From Herbinix sp. (GTDB lineage: Bacteria; Bacillota; Clostridia; Lachnospirales; Lachnospiraceae): 64,000 nucleotides of DNA. The stretch lies in the NCBI GenBank assembly GCA_029238935.1, contig JAQZBN010000008.1, positions 62,001-126,000 on the forward strand, given 5' to 3'. Made by a program: the position numbers and the translations under genes. The notes beneath the pieces were generated by a model that saw only the letters and a list, made by a program, of their open reading frames with translations, had not been told where the DNA came from and searched no databases. This document shows, piece by piece, positions 54,544-63,951 of the stretch (the first letter of the stretch is position 1; each line of letters opens with the position of its first letter).

Positions 54544-54763
54544 TATTTCATTTTATGTTTAATATAACGAAAAATATTACAACTAACGTAGAAAAAAGAT
54601 CTTTTATTCATGTTAAAGATTACTGAATAATGTTACTTCAGTGGTTATTTCTCAGATTAGAAGTGGTTGAACTATAGATATGCAATAATATTAGATAAAT
54701 CTAGATAACATTCAGATAACTTCAGATGGCATCGGATAATCTCCAGTTTATACATAAAAAGAA

Positions 54764-54827
54764 AGGTAGTAACAGTATTGATCAAACTTACAACTCCAAG
54801 TAAATTCATCAACTTCTGAAACTACCT
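54764..54827 (-). terminator. Probable terminator after the sulfatase maturase gene
   Basis: Arms AGGTAGT/ACTACCT with partial inner pairing and a long loop, then TTCTTTTT on the minus strand. It lies 16 bases past the stop. Confidence 0.55.
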
Positions 54828-54842
54828 CTGTATAGCGCTTTG

Positions 54843-55985
54843 TTATCTTCTTTTTCCTGTGGTCAGGCAAATAGCTACTTCACGAAACCGGGATAAGGTG
54901 TATTCATAAAACATCTCATAGGAAGAGCAAAAATAGTTTTTACCTATAGTATCCTGATCATTAGATACCTTATGTCTTCTACAACCGGTTCTGCATAAAT
55001 ACAAAAACTTACAACCCTTGCATTTAGCATCCATACCATTGGAACTGGAAACAAAATCACTAGCTACTTTGCAGCTTTTTAACTCCTCAAAACCATGGTC
55101 ATGAATATTACCTAATAAATATTGGTCCAGAACATAAAAATCACAAGGATAGACGGAACCATCTCCCTCAATAACAGCATTGGCCGAACATACTCCATTC
55201 ATGTCACAGCTTTCCGGAGGTTCGCCCAGTAACATAAAAAGAATATTATCAAACATCCGTATGCTGATTCGTTCTCCTCTTTTAAAGTCCTGATACCACA
55301 GGTCAAAGAGATTGCACAGAAACTTTCCGTAATCTTCCGGCAGTAATGTGTAAGATTTCACTTCCTGTCTCTCATCAAAATCATCGAGACAAGGAATAAA
55401 CTGTATGTACTGTATTCGGTTCCTTTTATAGAATTGGTATACCTTAGTAGCATGTTGTGCAACGTCTTTTGTTACTACACAAAGCACATTAAACTCCACA
55501 CCCTGATGAGTTAAAATCTGTACTGCTCTCTGTACCTTTAAAAATGAACCCTCCCCTGATCTGTCTTTGCGGTTTAGGTTATGAATTTCCTTTGGTCCAT
55601 CCATTGAAATGCCTATTAAAAAATTATTTTTCTTAAAGAACTCTGCCCATTCCCGATCAATGGCAATACCATTGGTCTGCATAGAAAGTGACACTGCAAT
55701 ATTTCTTGTATTATATTTATGGATGTATTCCATTAGCTTCTCATAAAAAGGTAATCCTGCCAGGGTAGGTTCCCCTCCTTGAAATGCAAATCCTACAAAT
55801 TGATCCGCATATTGAAACGACTTTATTACAATTTGCTCCAGAGATTCTAACGTCATAAAACCATAATTTTTAACCGCTCGGTGATTCATTACATCATAGT
55901 AAAAGCAATAGTCACAGTTAAGATTACAGCTGCCTGAAACCGGCTTAATAAGAATTGTTTGATTTGGCATTATAATTTTCTCCAT
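54843..55985 (-). CDS. Anaerobic sulfatase-maturating radical SAM enzyme
   Basis: A 380-residue enzyme that oxidises the sulfatase active-site Cys or Ser to formylglycine without oxygen. The radical SAM cluster ligands are Cys20, Cys24 and Cys27 (SGSCNLNCDYCFYYD); FAFQGGEPTLAG is the SAM-binding GGEP motif. The C-terminal SPASM domain carries the further iron-sulfur cysteines in ICSANAVIEGDGSVYPCDFY-type and CKGCKFLYLCRTGC segments. It lies 25 bases after the sulfatase gene, an operon, and is its evident partner. Its size and motifs fit anSME. Confidence 0.95.
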   Translation of the reverse strand: MEKIIMPNQTILIKPVSGSCNLNCDYCFYYDVMNHRAVKNYGFMTLESLEQIVIKSFQYADQFVGFAFQGGEPTLAGLPFYEKLMEYIHKYNTRNIAVSLSMQTNGIAIDREWAEFFKKNNFLIGISMDGPKEIHNLNRKDRSGEGSFLKVQRAVQILTHQGVEFNVLCVVTKDVAQHATKVYQFYKRNRIQYIQFIPCLDDFDERQEVKSYTLLPEDYGKFLCNLFDLWYQDFKRGERISIRMFDNILFMLLGEPPESCDMNGVCSANAVIEGDGSVYPCDFYVLDQYLLGNIHDHGFEELKSCKVASDFVSSSNGMDAKCKGCKFLYLCRTGCRRHKVSNDQDTIGKNYFCSSYEMFYEYTLSRFREVAICLTTGKRR

Positions 55986-56009
55986 AAATATACCGGTATC
56001 GGTGAAACG

Positions 56010-57815
56010 TCAATGTTTTGCCAGCGTAACCGTCATATTTTCTACATTATATGTATTCAGCATCATATCTAATCTTTTGGAAAGCGCTTCTCCCTCTCTT
56101 CCAGGCATAGACTGATGAATAAAATCATATACCTGACCGGTTGATACTGCTTGTATCTGTTTTTGCTCTAACATAGACAAAAAATCACGAAGGATCTGTT
56201 CCTTCCTACTCTTATGAACCATATGAAGCAGTACAAAAAGGGCTTTTCTCCCCGAAGCATCCACATCAACACTCATTCCCAAATCAATATGTTCTGCTTC
56301 CTTCTTCTCATTTTCAATCTTATGATATAGTTCAGTAGTCATTTTTTCCTTCTGTGGTATTCCTATACGGATATATTGCTCCTCCGGAGCATCATTCTTT
56401 AACATCAAACTCCGCATCAGTTCAATCAGCCTAAGTTCTTCTTTCACATCCCGATAAGGTCTCACCTGATTTGGATCGTTCTCCAGATCAAATAATAAAG
56501 TTCCATACCAATATGGATTTACAAAGCAATTACTCTCAAGCTTCATAAGGGAGCAGTTCTTGGTAAAGTCAAAGGGCTTCTGTAATTGGATATTCTGCAA
56601 TTCATTTACACTAAACATGCAATTCATATGGGTTGGCATCAGAGTATATTCACACAAAGGTGAATTCGTAATATCTTTCGGTGCTCGCATATAAACGAAA
56701 CGGCCATCGGTGATATTTACATGTCCTCCAAACATTCCAAAAAGCGCACAGTCTCTAACTTTTTGATCACTGATGATCGTATCCCTTAATGGTCTTCCCT
56801 CCATGCTTTGTGGTAACGGTTGCTCAAAAAATTCAAGAAGTGTTGCAGGGAGATCAATCGTTTGAACCAAAGCATCACGAGTTACATTTTGTACACCGGT
56901 TCTTGGATCCCAAATAAAGAGAGGTGTATTCAAAATCTCATTATAAAAGGGTTGAACATTCTTGCCCCAATATTCTTTTTCTCCTAATAAGAAACCATGA
57001 TCCGTATTAACGATAAGCATCGTATCTTTCCACAGATCATAGGTATCCATCCGGTCAAGCACTTTCCCCAGATAATGATCGCACATACTGACAAGTGCAG
57101 CATATTCATAGCGAACATGCTCTACCTCATTTTCTGTTTCATATACCCGTCCATAATCCGGCCAGTCATTATGCTTTCCATCATAAAAGTGAGGGTATAG
57201 TTTTTTATATTTTTCCTGTGTGAAAAATGGTTCATGAGGATCAAAGGATTCAATCTGAAGAAACCAGTTATCTTCTCCTATATTCTTCTCAATAAAATCG
57301 AGTCCGTTCTGGAAGATAACTGCCTGCGGCTGTTCCTCTTCTGTCTTAAGGTATGTTCGATTGATCCAGTCCTGCCTCCATAAATCTCCTACTTTAAATT
57401 TGGGAGTACTCTCCGGTATGTAAGGATCAGCTATGCTTCCTTTCCAGGGATCCCCTTCCTGTCCTCTGGCTATTTCCCAGGAATTATACCTGGTGTGATA
57501 AGTTGCGCCGCCATCCTCCCAATAATGGGTGTGATCACTAACAAGATGTGTGTATACCCCGTTCTTCTTAAGTATTTCCGGCATGGAATCGTCAAAAGGC
57601 TCCAGTGGACTCCAACTTCTATGCAAAAAGTTATACCGACCGGTATGTAATTCTCTTCTAGCTGGCATACAAGGTAAGCTTCCGGCATAGCAGTTGTTAA
57701 AAGTTGCTGTTCTTTCTGCTAATCTTTGAAAATTAGGCGTCTTGGTCCATTGACATCCATAAGGATTTAGAAATCTTTTGTTTAATGAATCAAACATTAC
57801 CATAATCGCTTTCAT
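56010..57815 (-). CDS. Cys-type sulfatase
   Basis: A 601-residue sulfate ester hydrolase of the alkaline phosphatase superfamily. The activation motif is Cys49-x-Pro-x-Arg53 (SLPCMPARRELHTGRY), the Cys being converted to formylglycine by the maturase encoded next. Metal ligands include the Asp in VMFDSLNKRF and the Asp-His in VNTDHGFLLGEKEYWGK. No signal peptide is visible, so it probably acts in the cytoplasm on imported sugars. GGGGTG is five bases before the ATG at 57813-57815; a longer frame to 57851 has no such site. Substrate unknown: a sulfated mono- or oligosaccharide is likely given the neighbours. Confidence 0.93.
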   Translation of the reverse strand: MKAIMVMFDSLNKRFLNPYGCQWTKTPNFQRLAERTATFNNCYAGSLPCMPARRELHTGRYNFLHRSWSPLEPFDDSMPEILKKNGVYTHLVSDHTHYWEDGGATYHTRYNSWEIARGQEGDPWKGSIADPYIPESTPKFKVGDLWRQDWINRTYLKTEEEQPQAVIFQNGLDFIEKNIGEDNWFLQIESFDPHEPFFTQEKYKKLYPHFYDGKHNDWPDYGRVYETENEVEHVRYEYAALVSMCDHYLGKVLDRMDTYDLWKDTMLIVNTDHGFLLGEKEYWGKNVQPFYNEILNTPLFIWDPRTGVQNVTRDALVQTIDLPATLLEFFEQPLPQSMEGRPLRDTIISDQKVRDCALFGMFGGHVNITDGRFVYMRAPKDITNSPLCEYTLMPTHMNCMFSVNELQNIQLQKPFDFTKNCSLMKLESNCFVNPYWYGTLLFDLENDPNQVRPYRDVKEELRLIELMRSLMLKNDAPEEQYIRIGIPQKEKMTTELYHKIENEKKEAEHIDLGMSVDVDASGRKALFVLLHMVHKSRKEQILRDFLSMLEQKQIQAVSTGQVYDFIHQSMPGREGEALSKRLDMMLNTYNVENMTVTLAKH

Positions 57816-58047
57816 TACTACACCCCATTTCACTTGCGGGATAACTCCCATAAAATATTTTCAGAATTTATATTATGTAAGCTCATCTGTTGCATTCACT
57901 AAAAATCTTTTCTATTATACTTATGCTTTTGCAAGTTTACCATTATATCCTTCTAGATCCCTCGTATTATTACTAGTTCATTTATGCTTACTTCTATCCC
58001 TTTTTTATCTTTTTTATCTTTATCTTTTTCTATCTTTCTATCCGTTT

Positions 58048-58881
58048 CTAAGCTTTCCCTCGGTAAGACATTGGTGACATCCCACGATATTTTTTAAATA
58101 CCTTGGAGAATAAAAACGGATCCGAATAGCCAACGGAATTAGATACCTCCGAAATTGATAAACCTGAGTTATTTAACAACTCACAGGCCTTCTGCAACCT
58201 AAAATTAATCAAATAGTTTTGCGGAGATACACTAAGGATATCAGAGAAGAGCTTACTGAGATATTTTCGATTGATTCCTACATACCCTGCAATATCTTCA
58301 ATTGTTATTTTTCTAGAGTAATTTGTATCTATGAACTCGATTGCCTGTTTTACATATGCATCCTGACGTTTTACCAGGTTATGATCCGTATGGATAATAC
58401 TAGTCTCTTCGATCAGTGTAGCGATAAGTTCATAAAAAGCACTTAAGGATTTGACATCCATGGACTTTTCATATCTGGTCGAATCAAAGATCTGCTGAAA
58501 GCAATGATTTAAATGCAATTCTTTGGAGCATTGAAAAACAGGGTTAGCTTCACTTAAGTTAGCCCTTTTTAAGTAAGCTTCTGCATTGACTCCATGAAAC
58601 GCTACCCAGGAATAATTCCAGGAGGTTCCGGGATCCGCCTTATATGACACAACTACATTTGGACAGATGAGAAATCCTTCCCCCTTGGAGACATGATAGG
58701 TTTTATCTCCTGCTTTAAAAATGCCGTGGCCGCTATGAACAAAGTGCAGCTTATAGTGATCCTTGATTCCCGGCCCCCAGGAATAATTACACTCGCAATC
58801 TCCAGTTCCACAATAATAGAGCTTTATATCTAAGTTTAGATCCAAATTTATATTCTCATTTTTCGGTTTAAAACATATCAT
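58048..58881 (-). CDS. AraC family regulator with N-terminal sugar-binding domain
   Basis: A 277-residue soluble AraC regulator. The N-terminal half is a cupin-type ligand domain (YKLHFVHSGHGIFKAGDKTYHVSKGEGFLICP) and the C-terminal part the double helix-turn-helix (ITIEDIAGYVGINRKYLSKLFSDILSVSPQNYLINFRLQKA, ISEVSNSVGYSDPFLFSKVFKKYRGMSPMSYR). GGGGGAG precedes the ATG at 58879-58881, which I chose over 58905. It lies upstream of the sulfatase and divergent from the aldo/keto reductase gene, and probably controls both. The 150-base divergent region has a TGAC...GTCA-type dyad at about 58912-58936. Confidence 0.92.
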   Translation of the reverse strand: MICFKPKNENINLDLNLDIKLYYCGTGDCECNYSWGPGIKDHYKLHFVHSGHGIFKAGDKTYHVSKGEGFLICPNVVVSYKADPGTSWNYSWVAFHGVNAEAYLKRANLSEANPVFQCSKELHLNHCFQQIFDSTRYEKSMDVKSLSAFYELIATLIEETSIIHTDHNLVKRQDAYVKQAIEFIDTNYSRKITIEDIAGYVGINRKYLSKLFSDILSVSPQNYLINFRLQKACELLNNSGLSISEVSNSVGYSDPFLFSKVFKKYRGMSPMSYRGKA

Positions 58882-59029
58882 TGTTGCTCCCCCTTGTTTG
58901 GGCATTATATGACATTATAACATTTTTATAAGTCATTGTAAAATGGCTTTTCCTTATGAGAATTACTATAATTGTATTTGGTGAAAAAGTAAAGGACAAA
59001 AAGCTATTACATTGAAGGAGGGAACGATA

Positions 59030-60160
59030 ATGAAATATCGTGATTATGGTAATACAGGAGAAAAAGTCTCCACACTTGGTTTTGGATGCATGCGCTTACC
59101 TGAAGTTGAAATTAACGGTGAATGGTACATAAATGAGGATAAAGCTCTGCCTCTTCTTATGAAAGCTTATGAAAACGGTGTAAATTACTTTGATTCAGCA
59201 CCTTATTATTGTCATAAGAACAGTGAATATGCTATGGGAAAAGCATTAAAAAGTGTAAGAGATAAAGTTTTGATGACGACCAAACTGCCCCTTGAGACAG
59301 TAAAACAGCCATCTGATATGAGAAAAATGCTAGAGAGCAGTTTAAAGAAGATGGATACTTCTTATGTTGACTTTTATCATTTCTGGGGAATTAATAAAGG
59401 ATCCATTGATCACCTCAATAAAAATGACTTGTTCAATGAAGCAAGGAAATTAAAAGAAGAAGGCTTAATCCGTCACATGAGCTTTTCTTTCCATGATGCT
59501 CCTGAGAATATGATAGATATCATAGATGCCGGAGAAGGTGTATTAGAGACCGTATTATGCCAGTATAATTTACTTGATCGCTCCAATGAGCAGTCCATTG
59601 CTTATGCAAGAAAGAAAGGACTCGGTGTAGCAGCAATGGGTCCTGTTGGTGGCGGAAGACTCGCCGCTCCTACTCAGCTCTATGAGAAACTCACCGGTAA
59701 AGAATCTATGGCAACCTACGAACTGGCACTTCGCTTCGTATTGGGCAATGAGGATATCAGCCTCGCTTTATCCGGTATGGAAAATGAAGATATGCTGGAG
59801 AAAAATCTTGCTATCGCTAATGTAGAGACTTATATGACAAAGACAGAATGGGATAAGGTTGCCGTAGCGATGGAAGAGATTAAGAAGTTCTCTGAATTAT
59901 ACTGCACCGGATGTAATTACTGTCAGCCATGTCCAAAGAATATTGTTATTCCAAGAATCTTCAATATGTACACCTATCACAACGTATATGGCTTAACCGA
60001 CGTTGCTAAAGGTGAGTTCAATAATTACAAGAATAACCCTGATCGAGGTGCTATGCCGGATGCATGTACCGATTGTGGTCTGTGCGAGAAGAAATGTCCT
60101 CAGAATTTACAGATCAGATCCGAACTTAAGAGAGTAGTTTCCGTATTAGAGACAATTTAA
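59030..60160 (+). CDS. Aldo/keto reductase with C-terminal iron-sulfur clusters
   Basis: A 376-residue reductase. The N-terminal barrel has the aldo/keto reductase pattern with Asp and Tyr in NYFDSAPYY, Lys in MTTKLPL and His in DFYHFWGI. The last 90 residues hold two cysteine sets, CTGCNYCQPCP and CTDCGLCEKKCP, each fit for a 4Fe-4S cluster, so electrons may come from ferredoxin-like carriers as well as NAD(P)H. This fused form is common in anaerobes; substrates are usually unknown. GGAGG precedes the ATG at 59030. It is divergent from the AraC gene and may act on a product of the sugar pathway. Confidence 0.93.
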   Translation: MKYRDYGNTGEKVSTLGFGCMRLPEVEINGEWYINEDKALPLLMKAYENGVNYFDSAPYYCHKNSEYAMGKALKSVRDKVLMTTKLPLETVKQPSDMRKMLESSLKKMDTSYVDFYHFWGINKGSIDHLNKNDLFNEARKLKEEGLIRHMSFSFHDAPENMIDIIDAGEGVLETVLCQYNLLDRSNEQSIAYARKKGLGVAAMGPVGGGRLAAPTQLYEKLTGKESMATYELALRFVLGNEDISLALSGMENEDMLEKNLAIANVETYMTKTEWDKVAVAMEEIKKFSELYCTGCNYCQPCPKNIVIPRIFNMYTYHNVYGLTDVAKGEFNNYKNNPDRGAMPDACTDCGLCEKKCPQNLQIRSELKRVVSVLETI

Positions 60161-60174
60161 TATATTGAGTAGAT

Positions 60175-60209
60175 AAAACAGCGGAATTGGTGATATCCCG
60201 CTGTTTTTT
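60175..60209 (+). terminator. Terminator after the aldo/keto reductase gene
   Basis: Arms AAAACAGCGG/CCGCTGTTTT with a 13-base loop and six T on the plus strand. A-rich on the other side, so it may also serve the convergent ABC gene. Confidence 0.85.
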
Positions 60210-60318
60210 ATTATATTCGAATAGGTAAACCAAAAACTAGAATGAATGGCTAATCGACGTTGTTTTGACTCATCAGGTTTGACGCTTGATGTTATTGTTC
60301 CATCAACGAATTCTTCGA

Positions 60319-62133
60319 TTATCCCCAAATCTCCTGCATCTCATCACAGTTTTTCAACAGTTCTTCCAGGGTTCCCTTCCCATAGATCCTACCATCTTTC
60401 ATGACAATAATCTGATCCGCTTGTTTTAAAGCACCTCGACGGTTCGAAACGACAATACAGGTTCCTTTTCTTTTTTCCTGCAGTCTGCTCCAGAGCTTAT
60501 GCTCCGTTTCCACATCCAGAGCACTGGAGATATCATCAAATACCATTAACTGCGCATTTCTGGCAAACATCCTGGCTACTGCGACTCTCTGTATCTGACC
60601 TCCGGATAATTTTACACCCTTGGGACCTATAACAGTCTCCAGCCCTTGATCAAAAGCTCCCATATCACCTTCCAAAACGGCAGAATAAATCGCTTCCTGT
60701 ATCACCTTCTCATCATCCGGTATCCCAAATAGTATATTGTTCTTGATACTATCGCTGATTAGGTTTGGTATTTGTGGTGTGTATGCACAATTAGGAGCCA
60801 CAAAGAAGTCCCCCGGATGATCCACCGGTGTTCCATTCCAAAGGATACTACCTTGTTTTGCAGGCAATAATCCAATCAATACTTTTAGGAGTGTTGACTT
60901 TCCGGATCCGATGCGTCCCGTGATTACTGTAAAAGAACCTTCTTTTACTGAGAAGCTGATATCATCAATTCCATTCCCGGAAGAAGCATATTGATAGCTT
61001 ACATCTTTCACTTCTAATTGTCTCAACCCATCCTTCCTATCCATTGATTTCTCGTTCATCAACTGCTGTGTACCATTCTTCTTTTTGGTAATAGGAAGTT
61101 CATTATGCTTTACCGCTTCCTCTGGAGTCTCTTCTTGCATAACATCCGCAATCCGTTCAAACGAAATTTTCGCTTGCCTATTGTTCGCAATAAAACCTCC
61201 GAAGAAACTGGTAAAGTCGGAGATAAAATTCAAATAGTAGATGAACAAAGATAAATCCCCCAGGGTGAGTTCACCACTCTTCATACTATTCGCTGCTAGT
61301 AACAGAATAAAACCAGTTCCAATACTTACGGTATTATAAAAGATGGAATGTAGCGTTTGGGTAAGCAGAGTATCCTTTAGCATCATCTTATGGCGCTTAT
61401 TATTCAAGCTCTCCAGATACTTTGTAACATGTTCCTCTTCTCCTGCAACCTTAATTGCCTGTACTGCACTAAAGATCTCTCCCATGGCACCGGTAACCAT
61501 CGCTGTTGCTTCCCGGGACTCTTTTCGATATTTTTTTACTTTCGAACTTAGCAATTGAACAACTCCAACTACAAGAATTAAAGGTGTAAACACAAAGAGT
61601 GTTATTCGTTCATTAATGCTTAGCATAATAACTACTGCTACAATTACAAAGGTAACATTTCCGATAAAATCCAATGTCCAGCTAATTGAATTTTCAATTG
61701 TCTCAGCATCATCTCGAAAACAGTTAAGAGCTTCCCCGGAGGATGTAGGAATGGCTTTGGCTCCCGGTTTTTTTAGAATGCTCTCGAACATATTTCTTCT
61801 TAATAATGCACTCATTGTAAATCGATGCAAGTTATCAACATTGGCACCCCAATAAATATTAATCATTCTTCCGACCGAATAAACAGCGGATAATACAATG
61901 ACAGATGTTAAATTAAATACAAAGGCCTCATTATGTGTAAGAGAATTAAAAAAACCTTTAAAAATCAAGCCCAATATCAAAGGCTCTACATGGATAAGAG
62001 CCCATAAAATACAGTCTAGGGCATAAAGTCCCGGTTTATAGGTCATCATTTTCCAAAAAAGTTGTAACAGGTGTATCTTATTACCTGCAGTTTTTTTCAG
62101 CTTTATTTCACTATTTAATGCATTATGATCCAT
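60319..62133 (-). CDS. ABC exporter half-transporter with degenerate ATP site
   Basis: A 604-residue membrane-ATPase fusion: six helices in the first 330 residues, then a nucleotide-binding domain. Walker A GRIGSGKST and the signature KLSGGQIQR are normal. The Walker B end is VFDDISSALD, with Asp instead of the catalytic Glu, and the H-loop reads VSNRR, with Asn instead of His. It would form a heterodimer with the protein encoded upstream (its ATG overlaps that stop codon, TAATG). In such exporters one ATP site is catalytic and the other degenerate. Substrate unknown. Confidence 0.93.
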   Translation of the reverse strand: MDHNALNSEIKLKKTAGNKIHLLQLFWKMMTYKPGLYALDCILWALIHVEPLILGLIFKGFFNSLTHNEAFVFNLTSVIVLSAVYSVGRMINIYWGANVDNLHRFTMSALLRRNMFESILKKPGAKAIPTSSGEALNCFRDDAETIENSISWTLDFIGNVTFVIVAVVIMLSINERITLFVFTPLILVVGVVQLLSSKVKKYRKESREATAMVTGAMGEIFSAVQAIKVAGEEEHVTKYLESLNNKRHKMMLKDTLLTQTLHSIFYNTVSIGTGFILLLAANSMKSGELTLGDLSLFIYYLNFISDFTSFFGGFIANNRQAKISFERIADVMQEETPEEAVKHNELPITKKKNGTQQLMNEKSMDRKDGLRQLEVKDVSYQYASSGNGIDDISFSVKEGSFTVITGRIGSGKSTLLKVLIGLLPAKQGSILWNGTPVDHPGDFFVAPNCAYTPQIPNLISDSIKNNILFGIPDDEKVIQEAIYSAVLEGDMGAFDQGLETVIGPKGVKLSGGQIQRVAVARMFARNAQLMVFDDISSALDVETEHKLWSRLQEKRKGTCIVVSNRRGALKQADQIIVMKDGRIYGKGTLEELLKNCDEMQEIWG

Positions 62134-63881
62134 TATACTAACACCTCCTCAATCCCACAGCGAAGCAGCTCACTAAATCTTGAATTTGTATCATCTTCCA
62201 GACTCCTTCTGGATCCATACTCTAAGATAGCACCTTTATCCAGGATTAGGATATCGTCTGCTTTCTGTATCGTTCCCAGTCTATGGGCGATAATGATACA
62301 GGATCGTCCCTCCATCAGCTTCGCAAAGGCTCTGTCCACCAGTTTTTCCGTTACTGGATCAAGTCTTGAGGATGCTTCGTCTAAGATAATCAATTTGGGA
62401 TCTTTTAGAAATACTCTTACTAAGGTCAGAAGCTGTGCTTCGCCGGACGACATTCCTCCCCCCGGTTGTACTAAAGTATTCAAACCATCACTTAAGTTAT
62501 CATACCAATCTCCCAGTCCCATCCGGTAAATCGTCTCCACAATAACCGAATCCGCAATCTCTGTATTAAAAAATGTAATATTATCCCTTACAGAAGCATG
62601 AAATAGCTGCACATCCTGCGTAACGTAAGCAACCATATTACGTAATTCCTTCGTAGGTATATCCTTTAACGGTGTATGATGAAACCTTATCTCTCCGGAA
62701 ATAGGATCATAAAATCTTACCAATAGCCTAGCCACGGTAGTCTTTCCACATCCTGTGTGTCCAAGAATTCCAAGAATTTTACCCTGAGGTAGGTCAAAGG
62801 TAATATTTTTTAAAACCGGAACCTTTTCTTCATACTCAAAGTTCACCTGATCAATATGAACTGTAAAAGAATCCGTGGGCTTTATTCCACTCTCCTCAGT
62901 TTTTACATTCATCGCAGACTTCATCTCAAACAATTCATTGATCCTTACCATACTGGCTGATGCTTTCTGAATATCCTGTAATTGTTCTCTCAGCTGCTCT
63001 AACGGTTTTTCTAATAGTTGCAGGTAATTAATCATCAAATAAACAACTCCAAGTGTTATCTTGTCCGTATACCATAGATAACCACCCAAAGCAAAAATCA
63101 TTATATTGCCCACACCAAAAATCCCTTCTAAGGTGATCCAGATTTTATAACCGGAAAGATGTGCTTTTAAAGTGATTGGCAGCCATTTCTGAACAATCTG
63201 ATAGAAACGGTTCATCACATACTTGCCCGCTCCACTGGAACGAATATCCTCTGTACTCCCTATGTGTTCCCCTAGAAAGCCATAAAACCTTGCGGTTATC
63301 TCACGGTTTTTCTGAAAATTACCCACTGCCTGACCTTGAGTCTTAAAGATCACTGCAAAGGAAATGATCGTAAATAAAGTAAAAGCAGCTCCAACCAAAA
63401 GATTCTCCGCTGTCAGAAGAAGTATAATTCCAACCATTAAAAAAAGATTATTGATCAAGCTAACTAACAGCTTCGAGAAGAAATTAAACAAGGCAGCCAC
63501 ATCACCATCGATTCGCTCCACGATCTCCCCGGATGGATGTTCCTTATAATAAGACATGTCGAGACTCAGGCAGTGTTTCACCAGATCAAGTCTTAATTTG
63601 TTCGTTGCTTTCCACCCAATGTTCTGGCTCAAATACGTGGATCCTACTGCAAGAAGCTGCTGCAAAAAAGCAGTTAGTATAAATAATACTGCTGCAAAAA
63701 TCAGTGACTCTGTAGGCATCTTCTGTCCAATTCCATCAATAAAGTAGCTGACAATTTGAGGGTTGATCAGCTGAACGATAATTATTGCCCCCATAATGAA
63801 GGCCAGAAGTACTATCTGTCCTGTTGCTTTTTTTAAGTATTTTGATAAAAGTTTTATATATTGTGTTAATGGTAATTTCAT
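62133..63881 (-). CDS. ABC exporter half-transporter, partner subunit
   Basis: A 582-residue membrane-ATPase fusion with six helices, then an ATPase with Walker A GHTGCGKTT, Walker B LIILDEASSRLD (catalytic Glu kept) and the H-loop IIAHR. The signature is unusual, GGMSSGEAQ in place of LSGGQ. Combined with the downstream subunit, the canonical site is made of this Walker B and the partner's normal signature; this odd signature faces the partner's degenerate site. GGGGTGGG lies six bases before the ATG at 63879-63881; the frame reads on upstream to 63965 without a ribosome site. A hairpin precedes it. Confidence 0.93.
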   Translation of the reverse strand: MKLPLTQYIKLLSKYLKKATGQIVLLAFIMGAIIIVQLINPQIVSYFIDGIGQKMPTESLIFAAVLFILTAFLQQLLAVGSTYLSQNIGWKATNKLRLDLVKHCLSLDMSYYKEHPSGEIVERIDGDVAALFNFFSKLLVSLINNLFLMVGIILLLTAENLLVGAAFTLFTIISFAVIFKTQGQAVGNFQKNREITARFYGFLGEHIGSTEDIRSSGAGKYVMNRFYQIVQKWLPITLKAHLSGYKIWITLEGIFGVGNIMIFALGGYLWYTDKITLGVVYLMINYLQLLEKPLEQLREQLQDIQKASASMVRINELFEMKSAMNVKTEESGIKPTDSFTVHIDQVNFEYEEKVPVLKNITFDLPQGKILGILGHTGCGKTTVARLLVRFYDPISGEIRFHHTPLKDIPTKELRNMVAYVTQDVQLFHASVRDNITFFNTEIADSVIVETIYRMGLGDWYDNLSDGLNTLVQPGGGMSSGEAQLLTLVRVFLKDPKLIILDEASSRLDPVTEKLVDRAFAKLMEGRSCIIIAHRLGTIQKADDILILDKGAILEYGSRRSLEDDTNSRFSELLRCGIEEVLV

Positions 63882-63922
63882 GGAATCCCACCCCTTTAAA
63901 TTTGATCTTTCTGCATAAAAAT

Positions 63923-63951
63923 AGACGCAGATTAAGGTTAACTCTGCGTCT
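63923..63951 (-). terminator. Hairpin with T-run just before the ABC exporter operon
   Basis: Perfect arms AGACGCAGA/TCTGCGTCT, 11-base loop, then ATTTTTA on the minus strand. It is either the terminator of a gene beyond the window or an attenuator in the exporter leader. Confidence 0.6.

Noticed and set aside
57980..58047. TATCTTTTT repeats downstream of the AraC gene
   Set aside because: Short, irregular low-complexity pyrimidine tract with no stable period.
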